DNA of 64,000 nucleotides from Williamsia soli (GCF_017377795.1 NZ_JAFRDR010000004.1:62001-126000), one strand, 5' to 3'. Shown: positions 1 to 9,267, numbered from the stretch's first letter. The notes: a model not told the origin generated them from the sequence alone. Translations and numbers: made by a program.

Positions 1-866
1 GTCTGCAGCGCATTGTCGAGGATGAATACCGGGTTGATGGAACTCATCTCGGCGTAGACGGGGATCGGCTCGCGCCGGGCAGCTGCCGCGGCCACAAGAG
101 CTGTTCCACCGGAACGGGATCCGGTGAATCCCACGGCCTTGACCCTGGGGTCGGTGACGAGTCGTGTGCCGAGGGTCGGACCGAACCCGTACAGGAGGGA
201 GAAGGTGCCCGCAGGCATGCCGGTGGCGGCGATGGCATCGGTGATGGCGCGGCCCACCAGCTCGGAGGTGCCGGGATGGGCGTCGTGGGCTTTGGCGATC
301 ACTGGGCATCCCGCGGCGAGCGCCGATGCGGTATCGCCGCCGGCAACCGAGAAGGCCAGCGGAAAGTTGCTGGCGCCGAAGACGGCGACGGGCCCGAGTG
401 GGATCTTGCGCTGGCGGATGTCGGCGCGCGGCAGGGGAGAACGATCGGGCTGCGCCGGATCGATACGTGCTCCGTTCCAGCCCCCATCGCGCAGGACTCC
501 TGCGAACAATCGCAGCTGGCCGGACGTGCGGCCGACCTCGCCGGTGATGCGTCCGATCGGGAGGCCGGACTCGGCGACCGCCCGGTTGATCAGGGTGTCC
601 CCGAGGGCTTCCAGATTGTTCGCGATGGCTTCGAGAAAGCCCGCGCGGGTCTCCGACGTCGTCGCGCGGTAGTCGTCGAAGGCCGCTGCTGCGGCTGAGC
701 AGGCGCTATCGACATCCGAATCGTTGCCATAGGCGTAGCCGGGCTCGAGCACGTCATTGGTCGACGGGTCGAGTCCACGGATCGTTTCGCCGCTGCCGGT
801 CACGAAAGTGCCTGCGATGATCATCTGCCCGGTCAGGGCGTCGGTCCGTTTTACCGTTGCTGTCAT
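1..866 (-). CDS. Aldehyde dehydrogenase, 2,5-dioxovalerate (ketoglutarate semialdehyde) type, partial
   Basis: The gene starts at ATG 866 on the minus strand and runs off the left edge; 288 codons are visible. The reading continues without a stop and contains the [10 protein letters not shown] segment of the nucleotide-binding fold and the AEMSSINP segment carrying the general-base Glu. The catalytic Cys region lies outside the window. The combination of [13 protein letters not shown] and AEMSSINP is typical of NAD(P)-dependent ketoglutarate semialdehyde dehydrogenases, which convert 2,5-dioxopentanoate to 2-oxoglutarate in sugar-acid or hydroxyproline breakdown. The exact substrate is inferred from family resemblance. 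No neighbouring gene inside the window supports a specific pathway. Confidence 0.85.
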   Translation of the reverse strand, partial: MTATVKRTDALTGQMIIAGTFVTGSGETIRGLDPSTNDVLEPGYAYGNDSDVDSACSAAAAAFDDYRATTSETRAGFLEAIANNLEALGDTLINRAVAESGLPIGRITGEVGRTSGQLRLFAGVLRDGGWNGARIDPAQPDRSPLPRADIRQRKIPLGPVAVFGASNFPLAFSVAGGDTASALAAGCPVIAKAHDAHPGTSELVGRAITDAIAATGMPAGTFSLLYGFGPTLGTRLVTDPRVKAVGFTGSRSGGTALVAAAAARREPIPVYAEMSSINPVFILDNALQ

Positions 867-1089
867 GGTCGATTCCTTGCGTTGTCGATGCGCGTGCTCT
901 CGTTGCCGACTCTGATCACGCCCGGGAAACCCAGAAGCGTGACCTGAGTCATAACTCTGACCGTAGGAGGCGGATTCATTCCTGTCCAAGTCAAATGTGC
1001 CGATCTTCAATAGCTCTATTGAATCGACGCACGTCAACGCCCCAGCGGTACGCCTAGGAGAATTGGGTTTGCGATCGTGTGCCCTGCGG

Positions 1090-1095
1090 TAGGTT
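1090..1095 (+). promoter_or_regulatory. -10 box, leaderless start of the WS/DGAT-like gene
   Basis: The hexamer TAGGTT fits the actinobacterial -10 pattern TANNNT. It is followed by 6 nt and then ATG 1102, so the transcript would begin at or next to the start codon. No Shine-Dalgarno sequence is seen here, which agrees with leaderless translation. The same arrangement recurs at glgC. Confidence 0.5.
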
Positions 1096-1101
1096 TCCCT
1101 C

Positions 1102-2442
1102 ATGGAGCGAATGTCGCCGGCCGACGCCCAGATGTACTGGATGTCGGAGAAGATCCCCAACGACCAGTTTCTGGTCTACGCGTTCGACCGCGCTCCGCAA
1201 TCTCTGGAATCGGCAATAGATTTCGTGATCGAGCGAGCCGGATCGATCCCTGATCTCCGGCTTCGGATCGCCGACGTCGACTGCGCGCTGGACTACCCGT
1301 ATTGGGTCCGGTGCGATGCCGACTGGGACCAGGTCATCGTTCACGACCTCGAGGATCCGACCTGGGGCAATTGCCTCGACGAGATCGCCGGGCTCGCGGA
1401 TGCGCAGCTCGACCCGCGCCAGAAGGCGTGGCGACTTCACGTGTTCACCCACATCGCCGACACCCCGCACTGTGATCACTCGGCGACTGTCGTCGTGCTG
1501 CAGATCTGCCACGCCCTGGCCGACGGTAGGAGATCCTCGGGCCTGGCCCGCCTACTGTTCGGCCCCGTCGGGCCAGAAGGTCCAGGGCCGGGGCGCACCG
1601 AGCAGGCCTACTCGGCGGTGCAGGCCGCTGCCGTGGCGGCTCTGCGGTTTCCGATGCAGATCGGCTCGCTGGGCTGGCGCGGCCTCAACGCTGCGCGCAC
1701 GCACCGTCGACTCGTCGACGACATGGTCAAAGGTCGTGTGCCGCAACAGGCCAAAGGTCGGCCGCTGCTGCTGACCAACACCCGGCCCGAGGGTGTGCGG
1801 ACTGTACGCACCCTCGTACGCCGCCGGGACGACTTTCCAGGGCCGACTGTGACGGTCAGTGCGCTCACGGCGATCTCACTCGGACTCTCGGACTATCTCC
1901 GTGAGTGCGGCGAGGACCCGACGACGCTCGGTGCCGAGGTGACGATGGCCAAGTCCGGTGCCGCACTGTCTCGCAATCACTTTCGGAACGTCGGCATCGG
2001 CCTCTATGCCGACACCGCCGACCTGGGAGTTCGGTCGAGGCACATCGCGGATGCCCTGGGACAGCGGCAGTTGCGTAACAATCACCCGGCGCTGCGCGCG
2101 GGTGACGAGGCGTTCGCGGCAGTGCCCGCACCCCTGCTGCGATGGGGCGTCGCGCAGTTCGATCCGACGCACGTGCCTGCATCGGTGACCGGCAACACCG
2201 TCGTCTCCAGCGTGAACCGCGGCGCTGCCGACCTGACTTTCGGTGACGCCCCTATCGTGTTCACCACCGGTTTTCCCGCGCTCTCCCCGGTGATGGGGTT
2301 GACCCACGCCGTGCACGGTATCGGTGACACGGTCGCGATCAGCGTGCATGCCGCAGAGTCCGCTGTCGGCGACATCGACAACTACATGGAGATTCTCGGA
2401 GCCTCGATCGCCTGGAACCACATCGTCTCGAGTAGTCGGTAG
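1102..2442 (+). CDS. WS/DGAT-fold acyltransferase-like protein
   Basis: This 446-residue protein has the condensation-like fold of wax ester synthase/diacylglycerol acyltransferases, which move acyl groups from CoA to alcohols or diacylglycerol. The family motif HHxxxDG appears near residues 136-142 as CHALADG: the first His is Cys, while the second His, the catalytic one, is kept. The C-terminal half resembles the DUF1298 domain of that family. The length matches typical members (about 450-480 residues). ATG 1102 is chosen because a -10-like TAGGTT lies 6 nt upstream. It is transcribed away from the aldehyde dehydrogenase. Whether it makes storage lipid or another ester cannot be told from the sequence. 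Confidence 0.72.
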   Translation: MERMSPADAQMYWMSEKIPNDQFLVYAFDRAPQSLESAIDFVIERAGSIPDLRLRIADVDCALDYPYWVRCDADWDQVIVHDLEDPTWGNCLDEIAGLADAQLDPRQKAWRLHVFTHIADTPHCDHSATVVVLQICHALADGRRSSGLARLLFGPVGPEGPGPGRTEQAYSAVQAAAVAALRFPMQIGSLGWRGLNAARTHRRLVDDMVKGRVPQQAKGRPLLLTNTRPEGVRTVRTLVRRRDDFPGPTVTVSALTAISLGLSDYLRECGEDPTTLGAEVTMAKSGAALSRNHFRNVGIGLYADTADLGVRSRHIADALGQRQLRNNHPALRAGDEAFAAVPAPLLRWGVAQFDPTHVPASVTGNTVVSSVNRGAADLTFGDAPIVFTTGFPALSPVMGLTHAVHGIGDTVAISVHAAESAVGDIDNYMEILGASIAWNHIVSSSR

Positions 2443-2472
2443 TCGCCTCCGCAGTACTTGCGCGGCGGCGCC

Positions 2473-3216
2473 TCAGTGTTCGCCGGTGCCGTTCTTGCTC
2501 CGGACGAGGCGTTTCGGCAGCTTTCCGACGAGTTCACCGAGCGGGGTGACGGCCACGCTGAGCGTCTCGGCGGCGTCGTTGAGTTCGTCCACCGTCGATT
2601 GGAGCTTTTCGATGCTCGGCGCCAGTTGGCCGATCATCTCGACCAGATCCGAGAGCCGGTCGATGGGGCCGCCAGGCGCGATGGTGCGCTCGAGCGCTCC
2701 GTTGTCGCCCACGAGTTGCTCGAGCAAACCTTCATCCGCGGTGAGGCGGTCCAGGAAACCCTCGTCCTCGGACAGCCGGTCCAGCAGGCCGCCTGACTTC
2801 GTGAGCTTGGCCAGGACCCCGTCTTCGGCCAGCATCCGGTCCACGGGTCCATTGCGGGAGAGCAGACGATCGAGCGGTCCGCCCGCCTCCGTCATCTGAT
2901 CCAGCACTCCGTCGTCGGCCAGTACGCGTTCCACCAGCCCGTCTTCGGCAAGTAACCGATCGAGTGGACCGCCGCGGGCCAGGATCCGGCCCAGCGAGCG
3001 GTCTTCTTCCAGCAGCTCGCCGAGTTGGTTGAGCAACTGCAGGGGACTGCGAAAGGCCGGACTGTCCCGCAGACCCATCGCCGCGGAGATCTCGTAGTGC
3101 ACGTTCTCGACGGCGACACGGCTCAGGGCCACACTCGCCTCGACGGCCGACAGTGCTGCTCCCGCTGCCGCGAACCCCAGCCGAGTTGGGATCTCGATCA
3201 CCAATTTGGCATCCAT
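2473..3216 (-). CDS. Conserved protein with decapeptide (LDRLLAEDG-type) repeats
   Basis: The protein has 247 residues. An N-terminal part (about 1-70) is followed by eleven consecutive 10-residue units at residues 74-183 and a helical tail (about 190-235) that may form a coiled coil. Each unit follows the pattern hydrophobic-Leu-Asp/Glu-Arg/Lys-Leu-x-Ala/x-x-Asp/x-Gly, for example PLDRLLAEDG, LVERVLADDG and FLDRLTADEG. No signal peptide or membrane segment is visible. I do not recognise a function; regular short units suggest a solenoid or extended helical scaffold. It sits 39 nt downstream of the HhH-GPD gene on the same strand, so the two may be co-transcribed. Confidence 0.8.
   Translation of the reverse strand: MDAKLVIEIPTRLGFAAAGAALSAVEASVALSRVAVENVHYEISAAMGLRDSPAFRSPLQLLNQLGELLEEDRSLGRILARGGPLDRLLAEDGLVERVLADDGVLDQMTEAGGPLDRLLSRNGPVDRMLAEDGVLAKLTKSGGLLDRLSEDEGFLDRLTADEGLLEQLVGDNGALERTIAPGGPIDRLSDLVEMIGQLAPSIEKLQSTVDELNDAAETLSVAVTPLGELVGKLPKRLVRSKNGTGEH
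2668..2997 (-). repeat. Array encoding eleven 10-residue repeats
   Basis: These bases encode residues 74-183 of the decapeptide-repeat protein. Eleven units of 30 nt follow one another without spacers. The units differ at DNA level but keep Gly at position 10, a hydrophobic residue at position 2 and mostly an Asp/Glu-Arg or Asp/Glu-Gln pair at positions 3-4. A twelfth, partial unit (PIDRL) follows. Confidence 0.85.
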
Positions 3217-3255
3217 GGCCTCAGCCTAAGGCGTTGCCGTAGCCCCCGGGCACAT

Positions 3256-3837
3256 TCACCCGGCTTTGTCCTTGGCGGCGGCTTTCTGTTGCTTCTTGAA
3301 CTCACGGACCTCTTGCAAGGTGGCGTCGTCTACCACGTCAGCGACGGAGCGGCGGGATCCCTCGTCTCCGTAGTGGCCCGCAGCTTCCCGCCAGCCCTTC
3401 GGTTCGACGCCTACTTGCTTGCCGAGTAGTGCCAGGAAGATCCGTGCCTTCATGTCACCCCACCCTGGCAGCGCCTTGAGCCGCTTGAGCACGGTCTTGC
3501 CGTCCGGGTCGCCTTCGGTCCAGATGGCCGACGGCTTGCCACCGTAGTTGTCGACGATCACGGTCGCGAGGTCGTGGACGCGCTTGGCCATCGACCCCGG
3601 AAATCGGTGAATCGCAGGCGTCACCGAACACAACGCCACGAACTCGTCCGGATCCGACTCGGCGATGCGGTGGATGTCGAAACCATCCATCCGCTCAGCG
3701 ATTTTGTGCGGTCCCTTGAACGCCGCTTCCATCGGATATTGCTGATCGAGGGTCATGCCCACGACGAGCGCAAAGTCGTCCCTCGACAACAACTCGTCGG
3801 CCGCAGGGTCTTGTGCGATGCAGATCTGGCGGGTCAT
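3256..3837 (-). CDS. HhH-GPD-type base-excision repair family protein
   Basis: This 193-residue protein resembles the small actinobacterial HhH-GPD proteins related to DNA glycosylases. The TLDQQYPMEAAF segment and the LKALPGWGDMKARIF segment correspond to the helix-hairpin-helix and the downstream DNA-facing helices. The tail is rich in Lys and Ala. ATG 3837 (MTRQICIAQ) is chosen over an upstream in-frame start because GGAGAG lies just before it and family similarity begins there. A catalytic Asp cannot be assigned with certainty, so glycosylase activity is inferred only from the fold. It likely shares a transcript with the repeat protein downstream. Confidence 0.75.
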   Translation of the reverse strand: MTRQICIAQDPAADELLSRDDFALVVGMTLDQQYPMEAAFKGPHKIAERMDGFDIHRIAESDPDEFVALCSVTPAIHRFPGSMAKRVHDLATVIVDNYGGKPSAIWTEGDPDGKTVLKRLKALPGWGDMKARIFLALLGKQVGVEPKGWREAAGHYGDEGSRRSVADVVDDATLQEVREFKKQQKAAAKDKAG

Positions 3838-3966
3838 GTCGCTCTCCAAACGCCGTTCGGACACGTCGCGCTCCAGCGTATAGGGCAGTTTCCCGGCACA
3901 ATCCATCCCTCGACTGGTTCAATGCTGGCAGGAAACACACTCGGCTCGGGGATGAGGGAGTTCGCG

Positions 3967-4479
3967 GTGGGAATCGGAGCAATCAGAAGTACGGCACGGA
4001 AAATGATGGTGGGGGCCGCGGTCGCGGGGGCGGCTGCCGCGATGACGGTGGTCGGAGTCGCGCCTGCCGCTGCCGAACCCAACCTGGTCGACACCATCAG
4101 TTGCAACAGTGCCGATCCGTGGGGTCCTCCAATCAGCAACGGCAGTCCGCTGCCCATCAACATCGACCTCTACAACAACGTGCAGTTCCCGAAAGACGGT
4201 GCCAGGGGGCCGGTGCTCTACCTCAGTGCCAACAACCCGCGAGCTGGTTTCCTCTTCGAATACAACGTGGAGTCGACCGTCACCTGGGTGAACACGACCA
4301 CGGGCGCTCGAGGCACGGTGATCATCCCGGCCCGTGGACGTTCGGCGAGCTGGGAGGGTTCTCTGCGAACGGGCCATGGTGCCGTCCAGTTCACCGTCCA
4401 CCAGAAGATCGGCGCGCTCGCCTTCTTCCCGATGGTGAACCCGCAGTACTCCTCGTGCGGGGGAGCGGCCACCGTCTAG
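3967..4479 (+). CDS. Secreted protein of unknown function
   Basis: The reading encodes about 170 residues with a basic N-terminus (RSTARK), a hydrophobic Ala/Val-rich stretch and a likely signal peptidase site after APAAA. The mature part starts near EPNLVDT and has two Cys that could form a disulfide. GTG 3967 is chosen because GAGGGAG lies 6 nt upstream; ATG 3952 in the same frame is the alternative and would add five residues. The mature domain looks like a small beta-rich exported domain, but I do not recognise the family. It is divergent from the HhH-GPD gene. Confidence 0.72.
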   Translation: MGIGAIRSTARKMMVGAAVAGAAAAMTVVGVAPAAAEPNLVDTISCNSADPWGPPISNGSPLPINIDLYNNVQFPKDGARGPVLYLSANNPRAGFLFEYNVESTVTWVNTTTGARGTVIIPARGRSASWEGSLRTGHGAVQFTVHQKIGALAFFPMVNPQYSSCGGAATV

Positions 4480-4631
4480 CCCGCTGGGAGGGCCGGGCCC
4501 GGGTGTTCGAATTGTGACCGACTTTCTCTAGAGGACTTGCGAACTGGCCAGGCGCCGAGGAGTAACGTCACGCGAAGGTGCCTGACGCCGGTAATGACGC
4601 CGGCCGCCGATCGGAAGGTGGGTTCCCCCCG

Positions 4632-6128
4632 ATGTCCACAGATGCGAGCAAGAGTTCGCCCTCGCCACAGGTGGGAGAGGCTCACGTAGCCAAGGTGATC
4701 GGGGTGACGGTGGCAGCCGCCGTCGGCGGTTTCCTCTTCGGTTTCGACAGTTCGGTGGTCAACGGCGCCGTCGATTCGATCGGCACCCATTTCGAGCTCA
4801 ACGACTTCATGAAGGGCTTCTCGGTCGCGATCGCCTTGCTCGGTTGCGCGCTCGGCGCGTGGTTCGCGGGCCGTCTCGCCGATATCTGGGGCCGCAAGAA
4901 GGTGATGCTGCTGGGCTCGTTCCTGTTCATCGCCTCCTCGATCGGCACCGGCCTGGCCTGGGCGGTGCCAGATCTGTTGATCTGGCGCGTCATTGGCGGT
5001 CTCGGTATCGGTATCGCGTCGGTCATCGCGCCCGCGTACATCGCCGAGATCGCACCGGCCCGCTATCGCGGGGCGCTGGGATCGTTGCAGCAGCTGGCCA
5101 TCACGATGGGTATCTTCGTCGCCCTGCTCTCCGACGCTTTGCTCGCCGACAGTGCCGGGGGTGCGGCCAACGATTTGTGGTTCGGCATCGAGGCGTGGCG
5201 CTGGATGTTCATGGTCGGTGTCATCCCGGCGCTCATCTACGGCATCCTGGCGTTCCTCATCCCGGAATCCCCGCGTTACCTCGTCGGTAGCAACATGGAC
5301 GAAGAAGCTGCCCGGATCTTGACCGAGGTCACCGGTGAGGCCGATCCGCTGGAGCGGGTGAAAGAAATCCGGTTGACCCTCAAGCGCGAATCGAACGTGT
5401 CCATCAAGGACATCCGCGGGCCGTCGTTCGGTCTGCACCCGCTGGTGTGGGTCGGTATCTGGATTGCGATCTTCCAGCAGTTCGTGGGCATCAACGCGAT
5501 CTTCTACTACTCGACGACCCTGTGGCAGTCAGTCGGTTTCAGCGAGAGTCAATCGTTCAAGACCTCGGTGATCACCGCTGTGGTGAACGTCGTCATGACC
5601 TTCGGCGCAATCCTGTTCGTGGACCGAATCGGCAGGCGGAAGCTCCTGCTGATCGGTTCGGTGGGAATGTTCATCGGATTGGTGCTCGCCTGCGTGGCGT
5701 TCACGCAGCAGCAGGGCGCCGGCGACGACATCTCATTGCCCAAGACCTGGGGTCTGGTGGCGCTGATCGGTGCCAACCTGTTCGTCGTCGCGTTCGCGGC
5801 AACCTGGGGCCCGGTCATGTGGGTGATGCTGGGTGAGATGTTCCCGAACCGCATTCGCGGTGTGGCGCTGGGTGTTTGCACCGGAGTGAACTGGCTGGCC
5901 AACTTCACGATTTCGCTGCTGTTCCCGCAGCTGAACGAGACGCTCGGCCTGGCATGGATTTACGGTTTCTTCGCCTTCTGCGCGTTCGCCTCGTACTTCT
6001 ACGTCCAGATCAAGGTGCCCGAGACCAAGGGTATGGAACTCGAGGACATGGACACCTTGGGCGACGTCGAAGCAGCTCTGAAGGCCGGCAAGGCCGCCGA
6101 CAAGGCAGCGGCCAAAGATCTGAAGTAA
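4632..6128 (+). CDS. MFS sugar transporter (sugar porter family)
   Basis: The 498-residue protein has the twelve-helix pattern of the sugar porter family. Signature motifs are visible: GRLADIWGRKK in the loop after helix 2, PESPRYL after helix 6, the second-half VDRIGRRK, and PETKG after helix 12. These are the hallmarks of proton-coupled xylose/glucose/galactose importers such as XylE and GlcP, and M. tuberculosis SugI is a plausible relative. The tail is rich in Ala and Lys. ATG 4632 follows a GGAAGGTGGG stretch, which could serve as a ribosome site. It converges on echA12 with only 4 nt between the stop codons. The sugar cannot be named from sequence. Confidence 0.88.
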   Translation: MSTDASKSSPSPQVGEAHVAKVIGVTVAAAVGGFLFGFDSSVVNGAVDSIGTHFELNDFMKGFSVAIALLGCALGAWFAGRLADIWGRKKVMLLGSFLFIASSIGTGLAWAVPDLLIWRVIGGLGIGIASVIAPAYIAEIAPARYRGALGSLQQLAITMGIFVALLSDALLADSAGGAANDLWFGIEAWRWMFMVGVIPALIYGILAFLIPESPRYLVGSNMDEEAARILTEVTGEADPLERVKEIRLTLKRESNVSIKDIRGPSFGLHPLVWVGIWIAIFQQFVGINAIFYYSTTLWQSVGFSESQSFKTSVITAVVNVVMTFGAILFVDRIGRRKLLLIGSVGMFIGLVLACVAFTQQQGAGDDISLPKTWGLVALIGANLFVVAFAATWGPVMWVMLGEMFPNRIRGVALGVCTGVNWLANFTISLLFPQLNETLGLAWIYGFFAFCAFASYFYVQIKVPETKGMELEDMDTLGDVEAALKAGKAADKAAAKDLK

Positions 6129-6132
6129 CCCG

Positions 6133-6942
6133 CTACTTCGAGTCGGAGAAGTTCGGCGGCCGTCCCTCTGCGCGGGCGGCCGTCGCTTCCTGGAAGTTGT
6201 CGGTCAGGAGCCGGACGTACAGCTGGCCCATACCCTCGGCCTGGATGTGGGCGTCGAGGTTGGATGCCTGGATACCGGACCACAGGGTGCGTTTGGTGAG
6301 TTCGATACCCGGCCGCGACAACTCCGCGATCCTCGTCCCGATGCGGTAGGCCTCCGTCAGCAGATCGTCGTCGGGCACCGAACGGGAGACGAGCCCGATC
6401 CTGGCCGCCTCCTCGGCGGGCACGTCCCACCCGGTGAGCATCATCTCGGCCGCGTGCGAGGTGCCGACCGCGCGCGGAAGCAGAAAGCTCAGGCCGAGTT
6501 CGCTGGCGGTGAGTCCGTTGTTGATCCCGGCGGCCCGGAAGTAGGCGCTCGACCCCGCGATCCGGATGTCGCAGGCCAGCGCGAGACACAGCCCGCCGCC
6601 GATCGCGGCGCCGTTGACCGCTGCGATGACCGGTTGATGCATCGCCCGCAGTGCGCCGAGGGCATCGTCGAGCATCTCCATGGACCGCAGGGCGATCGTC
6701 GGCGCGGTCAGTCCGTCGATGTGTGGGATCTTTCCAGCCGACTTCTGATCGGCGCCGGAACAGAACCCGGGCCCGGCGCCGGTGATGACCACGGCGCGGA
6801 TGTCGTTGTCGCGGCTGATCTGCTCGAGCGTCTCCTTGAACGGAATCATGACGTCAAATGCCATGGCATTCATACGTTCTGGACGGTTGAGAGTCACCAG
6901 GGCGACGTGCGGACGGGGGTGATCGACCTCGACGAAAGACAT
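6133..6942 (-). CDS. echA12: Enoyl-CoA hydratase EchA12
   Basis: This 269-residue crotonase-fold protein matches remembered EchA12 (Rv1472) along its length, for example NRPERMNAMAFDVM, YFRAAGINNGLTASELGLS and SRPGIELTKRTLWSG. The oxyanion-hole segments SGADQKS and IGGGLCLAL and the Glu in the ASELG segment are present. It would hydrate trans-2-enoyl-CoA or carry out a related reaction in acyl-CoA metabolism; the true substrate is unknown. ATG 6942 (MSFVEVDHPRP) is chosen because family similarity starts there; a longer reading upstream lacks support. Confidence 0.87.
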   Translation of the reverse strand: MSFVEVDHPRPHVALVTLNRPERMNAMAFDVMIPFKETLEQISRDNDIRAVVITGAGPGFCSGADQKSAGKIPHIDGLTAPTIALRSMEMLDDALGALRAMHQPVIAAVNGAAIGGGLCLALACDIRIAGSSAYFRAAGINNGLTASELGLSFLLPRAVGTSHAAEMMLTGWDVPAEEAARIGLVSRSVPDDDLLTEAYRIGTRIAELSRPGIELTKRTLWSGIQASNLDAHIQAEGMGQLYVRLLTDNFQEATAARAEGRPPNFSDSK

Positions 6943-7125
6943 GTGGCCATCGTGGCATGCGTCCGAATCCCTGAGGCGCGGATCAGGGAAAACCGGCATC
7001 GAGGTCAGGGCAGGGGACGCCGAAGATCAGGGTCGTTCCCCGATGCCGCCGAGGCCATCTGATCCCTACCGTGAATGTGGTGAGGCGGGAGACGATTTCC
7101 GCCCCGTCGACGAGAGGTTGATGTG

Positions 7126-7332
7126 ATGGACAAGTTGGTTCGGGTTTCCCAGGGCCGGATGCTGGGTGGCGTGTGCACGGGTATAGCGCGGCGGTACGGA
7201 TGGGATGTGAATCTGGTGCGCGTGGCGTTCATCGCCTCGTGTCTGCTGCCTGGTCCGCAGTTCGTGCTTTATCTCGCCCTGTGGCTCGTGATCCCGATGG
7301 ACAAGGGGCACGTGAACACGGTCGCCGCCTGA
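7126..7332 (+). CDS. PspC domain membrane protein
   Basis: This 68-residue protein is a bare PspC domain: KLVRVSQGRMLGGVCTGIARRYGWD is followed by a hydrophobic segment and the typical LYLALWLVIP. PspC domains are found in phage-shock and envelope-stress proteins, usually as a small inner-membrane part. The start is taken as ATG 7126 rather than the GTG one codon earlier; GAGAGG is 8 nt upstream. Its stop codon directly abuts the stop of the convergent lysoplasmalogenase-like gene. No other psp genes lie nearby, so its partner is unknown. Confidence 0.85.
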   Translation: MDKLVRVSQGRMLGGVCTGIARRYGWDVNLVRVAFIASCLLPGPQFVLYLALWLVIPMDKGHVNTVAA

Positions 7333-8046
7333 TCAGTGGGAGCCGGCGCGGCGACTCAGCGCGTCCATGCCGTCGAGCAACAGCATCTGCGCCACAAAAT
7401 AGGTGGAGAGCACCGTGGCCTCGGCAAGGGCGCGGGGGAGCGGGCCGCGCAGTAGGTACCGCCGATTCATCAGGGTCGCATCCGATGCCATGAAGACGAC
7501 GCCGCCCGCCGCCAGCAGGCGGGTCGGGTCGGTGCTCGAACCACGCAGGAGAACCGGGTCGGCGGCGGTGGCCGCCATCGTCGCCAAGGTGCCACCATAG
7601 ATTCCCAGGACCGGCAGCATGCGCGGCTGATGCAGGATCAGCAGGGCTGCAACCTCGTTCATGACGGCGAAACGGGGGAGTAGGCGACGATTCGTCGGGC
7701 GGCCGCCGTGCCGGGCCAGCAACCCCAGATAGGCGAGGTGTGCAAGGCCGAACATCGAAGCGCCCGTCTGCAGTGCTCGGTCTTTCTCCGGTCCGGTCGC
7801 GAACTCTTCGCGATACATGAAGTAGTCGCCGGCCGCCGATGCGCCGACAGCCAGTGCGAGCAAGGCGTTGTCGGGTGCGTTGCGACCGAGGGTGCCGCGT
7901 GCCAGCGTGAGCGCCAGCATCGCGAGGGCCGCGGGCTTGGCCGCCGCGACGCCCGGTTGCCAGCGCAGCGCGCCGGCTACCGAGACCGCGACAGTGGCCG
8001 CGACGAACATCTTCCGTTCCGGCAGTTTCCAACCGGGAAGACCCAT
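7333..8046 (-). CDS. Lysoplasmalogenase-like (YhhN/TMEM86 family) membrane protein
   Basis: The 237-residue protein has about eight hydrophobic segments and the conserved acidic motifs of the YhhN family: GDYFMYREE in the first half and FMASDATL in the second. Animal TMEM86 members cleave the vinyl-ether bond of lysoplasmalogen; bacterial members are mostly assigned by homology. The length fits the family (about 210-240). It lies 7 nt downstream of the lipase-fold gene on the same strand and may be co-transcribed with it. The substrate in this organism is unknown. Confidence 0.8.
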   Translation of the reverse strand: MGLPGWKLPERKMFVAATVAVSVAGALRWQPGVAAAKPAALAMLALTLARGTLGRNAPDNALLALAVGASAAGDYFMYREEFATGPEKDRALQTGASMFGLAHLAYLGLLARHGGRPTNRRLLPRFAVMNEVAALLILHQPRMLPVLGIYGGTLATMAATAADPVLLRGSSTDPTRLLAAGGVVFMASDATLMNRRYLLRGPLPRALAEATVLSTYFVAQMLLLDGMDALSRRAGSH

Positions 8047-8053
8047 CTCGGCG

Positions 8054-9235
8054 TCAGCCGCCCAGGATCTTCGAAATGAAGGCGGTGGCGTCGGGCAGGG
8101 CCGCTGCCGATGTGCCCGGACCGTCGACCGGGTAGGTCCGGATTGTTGCGGTGCGGTCGGTGGCCTGCACCCGATTCAGGAAGTCGAGTGTGTACGGCAG
8201 CACCACAGTGGTGTCGAGTAGGCCCTGGCCGACGAACACCGGCTTGGCGAATCCGCTGTCTGGTACACCCAGGTACGCCTCGACGATCGGCCTGAGGTTG
8301 GGGATCGACGCCACCGGCTTCGTGAACAGCTCGTTCAAACTGGTTCCGGCAACTGCCCTCTGGAGTTCGGCCGAGCAGACCTTGACGGCCTTGTCGGTGA
8401 GTGCGCGACCCTCGGGGCTGAGGTAGGAGTCGAGGTTGAGCTCAGGGTGCGAGGCCCGGATCCCGGCCACGGCGTACAGCACCTCTGCGGTCAGATCGGT
8501 GGGCAAAGGCACCGGGATGAACCCGGGGCCTGCGTTCAGGACGAGGGCACCGAGGTCGGCCGGGACGCTGGTGACCGTCGCACCGCGGAAATCGAGGTCA
8601 GGGCCCTGTAGCTTCACGGCGTTGCGGGCGGTCGCGAGTGCGGCGGTGGCACCACTGCCGTTGCCGTTGACAGCCCATTTGGCGGACAGGTCCGGAGCGA
8701 TGTCGTGTGCTGCCTTGACGGCGTCGATGATGTTGTCCGACTTGATCGTCGTCTGCAGATCGGGCAACTTGCCCTCTGTACCGAGCCCGGCGTAGTCCGA
8801 CGCAACGATCGCGTAGCCCTTCTTCAGCCACGGCGTGATGTCGTTCCACCGCGCTGCCGACTCCGTCTTCCCCGACCACGACGGAGCGCATTTGTCGGCG
8901 AGGCCGACCGTGTCGTGGGCCCAGGCAACCACAGGCCAACCCCCTTCGGGGGCATCGCCGTTCGGCAGATAAATTGCGGCGCTGCTGAGTTCGGTGCGGT
9001 CCGCGGCGGCGTTGGTCCAGTAGGTGAATCGGTTGGCTGATCCCGCCCCGGTGACCCACCGATCATCCGGTAGACCGATGTTTGCGTATACCTTGCCCGC
9101 GGTGCCGCCGGTCGGCACGGGTGCGGCAGCAGCCGTCCCGGCGCCCAGCCCGCTCGCCACCACGGCGGCAAGTGCCGTCGCGGTCAGCCCACACGTTCCG
9201 ATACGTTGCAGTGCTTGTTTGTGAACACTTTTCAT
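8054..9235 (-). CDS. Secreted lipase-family (LIP) protein with degenerate catalytic site
   Basis: The 393-residue protein has a signal peptide (about 1-38) and the alpha/beta-hydrolase layout of secretory lipases, including WAHDTVG, YAIVASDYAGLG and a strand-Asp segment LLDTTV (Asp341). In active relatives the nucleophile elbow reads like VTGHSQGG. Here the same position reads VNGNGSGA, so the catalytic Ser is Gly193 with a Ser one place later. The expected His near the C-terminus (family ADHSGT) reads VDGPGT, so it is Gly372. It may be a non-catalytic lipase homologue. ATG 9235 has GGAG a few bases upstream. It lies just downstream of two paralogous secreted-protein genes on the same strand. 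Confidence 0.82.
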   Translation of the reverse strand: MKSVHKQALQRIGTCGLTATALAAVVASGLGAGTAAAAPVPTGGTAGKVYANIGLPDDRWVTGAGSANRFTYWTNAAADRTELSSAAIYLPNGDAPEGGWPVVAWAHDTVGLADKCAPSWSGKTESAARWNDITPWLKKGYAIVASDYAGLGTEGKLPDLQTTIKSDNIIDAVKAAHDIAPDLSAKWAVNGNGSGATAALATARNAVKLQGPDLDFRGATVTSVPADLGALVLNAGPGFIPVPLPTDLTAEVLYAVAGIRASHPELNLDSYLSPEGRALTDKAVKVCSAELQRAVAGTSLNELFTKPVASIPNLRPIVEAYLGVPDSGFAKPVFVGQGLLDTTVVLPYTLDFLNRVQATDRTATIRTYPVDGPGTSAAALPDATAFISKILGG

Positions 9236-9267
9236 GATGTCTCCTACGAAGGTCCGCGCTGAGCGGA

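Noticed and set aside
4476-5438. Long minus-strand open frame opposite the MFS transporter
   Set aside because: It is a shadow of the transporter; its translation is Arg/Asp/Glu/Gly-biased with no recognisable domain.
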